DNA of 64,000 bases from the NCBI RefSeq assembly GCF_002295105.1, contig NZ_NSGH01000012.1, positions 27,923 to 91,922 on the forward strand, read 5' to 3'. Below the pieces are notes generated by a model, which was given only the letters and a program-made list of their open reading frames with translations, did not search any database and was not told the origin of the DNA. Shown here one piece after another: positions 63,947 to 64,000 of this stretch. Both the position numbers and the translations under genes were made by a program. The first letter of the stretch is position 1; every line of letters starts with the position of its first letter. Source of the DNA: Salimicrobium humidisoli. Lineage in GTDB: Bacteria; Bacillota; Bacilli; Bacillales; Halobacillaceae.

Positions 63947-64000
63947 CGATATCGGTCTTTCCAGTCTCCAGAGGCAGAATTTGCGATGGTGGCGTTGTAT

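Noticed and set aside
1..64000. Mobile elements, CRISPR arrays, tRNA or rRNA genes
   Set aside because: No transposase, phage integrase, regular repeat-spacer pattern or tRNA-like cloverleaf was noticed; XerD is the housekeeping recombinase.

Overview
The window is ordinary chromosomal core DNA of a low-to-mid GC Bacillota. It is almost certainly a member of the Bacillaceae. Gene order follows the Bacillus subtilis chromosome from dinG/birA through aro, ndk/men, hbs, gpsA/der, cmk, gudB, recQ, res, scp, lysA, deoB, xerD, fur and yqj. Many proteins are Glu/Asp-rich, which suggests a moderate halophile. Nearly every sporulation gene expected in this order is missing, so I infer an asporogenous halophilic Bacillaceae (Salimicrobium-like; the genus is a guess). 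I saw no insertion sequence, prophage, CRISPR array, rRNA or tRNA gene. Most genes are on the minus strand.

Layout, left to right. 1-6261: dinG (runs off the edge), birA, cca, bshA, mgsA, dapB, ypjD. 6339-8847: a YitT-family membrane protein (+), a membrane zinc peptidase and ypjA. 8873-11640: qcrABC (menaquinol:cytochrome c reductase) and ypiF. 11695-19241: TPR protein ypiA and the aromatic supraoperon aroC-aroB-aroH-hisC-tyrA-aroA, without trp genes. 19415-23226: ndk, the menaquinone cluster hepT-menG-hepS, mtrB (TRAP) and HU. 23389-31415: yphF, yphE, gpsA, der, fni, an S1-domain protein, plsC, cmk and the PilZ protein ypfA. 31522-40503: prsW, ansA (+), bacillithiol-disulfide reductase ypdA, glutamate dehydrogenase, mecB, ypbG, a CPBP protease, recQ and ypbB. 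40593-42114: ferredoxin (+) and an adenosylcobalamin-riboswitch operon encoding a DUF4430 lipoprotein and an ECF S component. 42151-49106: resE, resD, resC, resB, resA and rluB. 49260-52978: scpB, scpA, ribT, a 30-residue membrane peptide, ppiB and lysA. 53180-58233: pdp, punA, deoB, xerD and fur with a Fur-box candidate. 58347-63946: nudF, an aldo/keto reductase (+), a HesB-like protein, a short-chain dehydrogenase with a metallo-beta-lactamase-fold hydrolase behind a palindromic operator candidate, and an AbgT-family transporter (+).

Functional themes. The respiratory branch is well represented: Qcr complex, cytochrome c maturation (ResABC), its two-component regulator (ResDE), heptaprenyl diphosphate synthase and menaquinone methylation. 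Bacillithiol metabolism appears at both ends (bshA, ypdA), but bshB1 is absent from its usual place. The aromatic pathway is tightly coupled by 4-nt overlaps and stops at Phe/Tyr/chorismate here.

The most informative observations are the clean absence of sporulation genes at about six separate syntenic positions, the replacement of the usual riboflavin transporter locus by a cobalamin-riboswitch uptake operon, and the loss of trp, pan, rib and folE genes from their usual neighbourhoods while mtrB and ribT remain. I found no gene cluster that looks like a wholly new biological system. Comparisons with B. subtilis gene order are from memory, not from an alignment.
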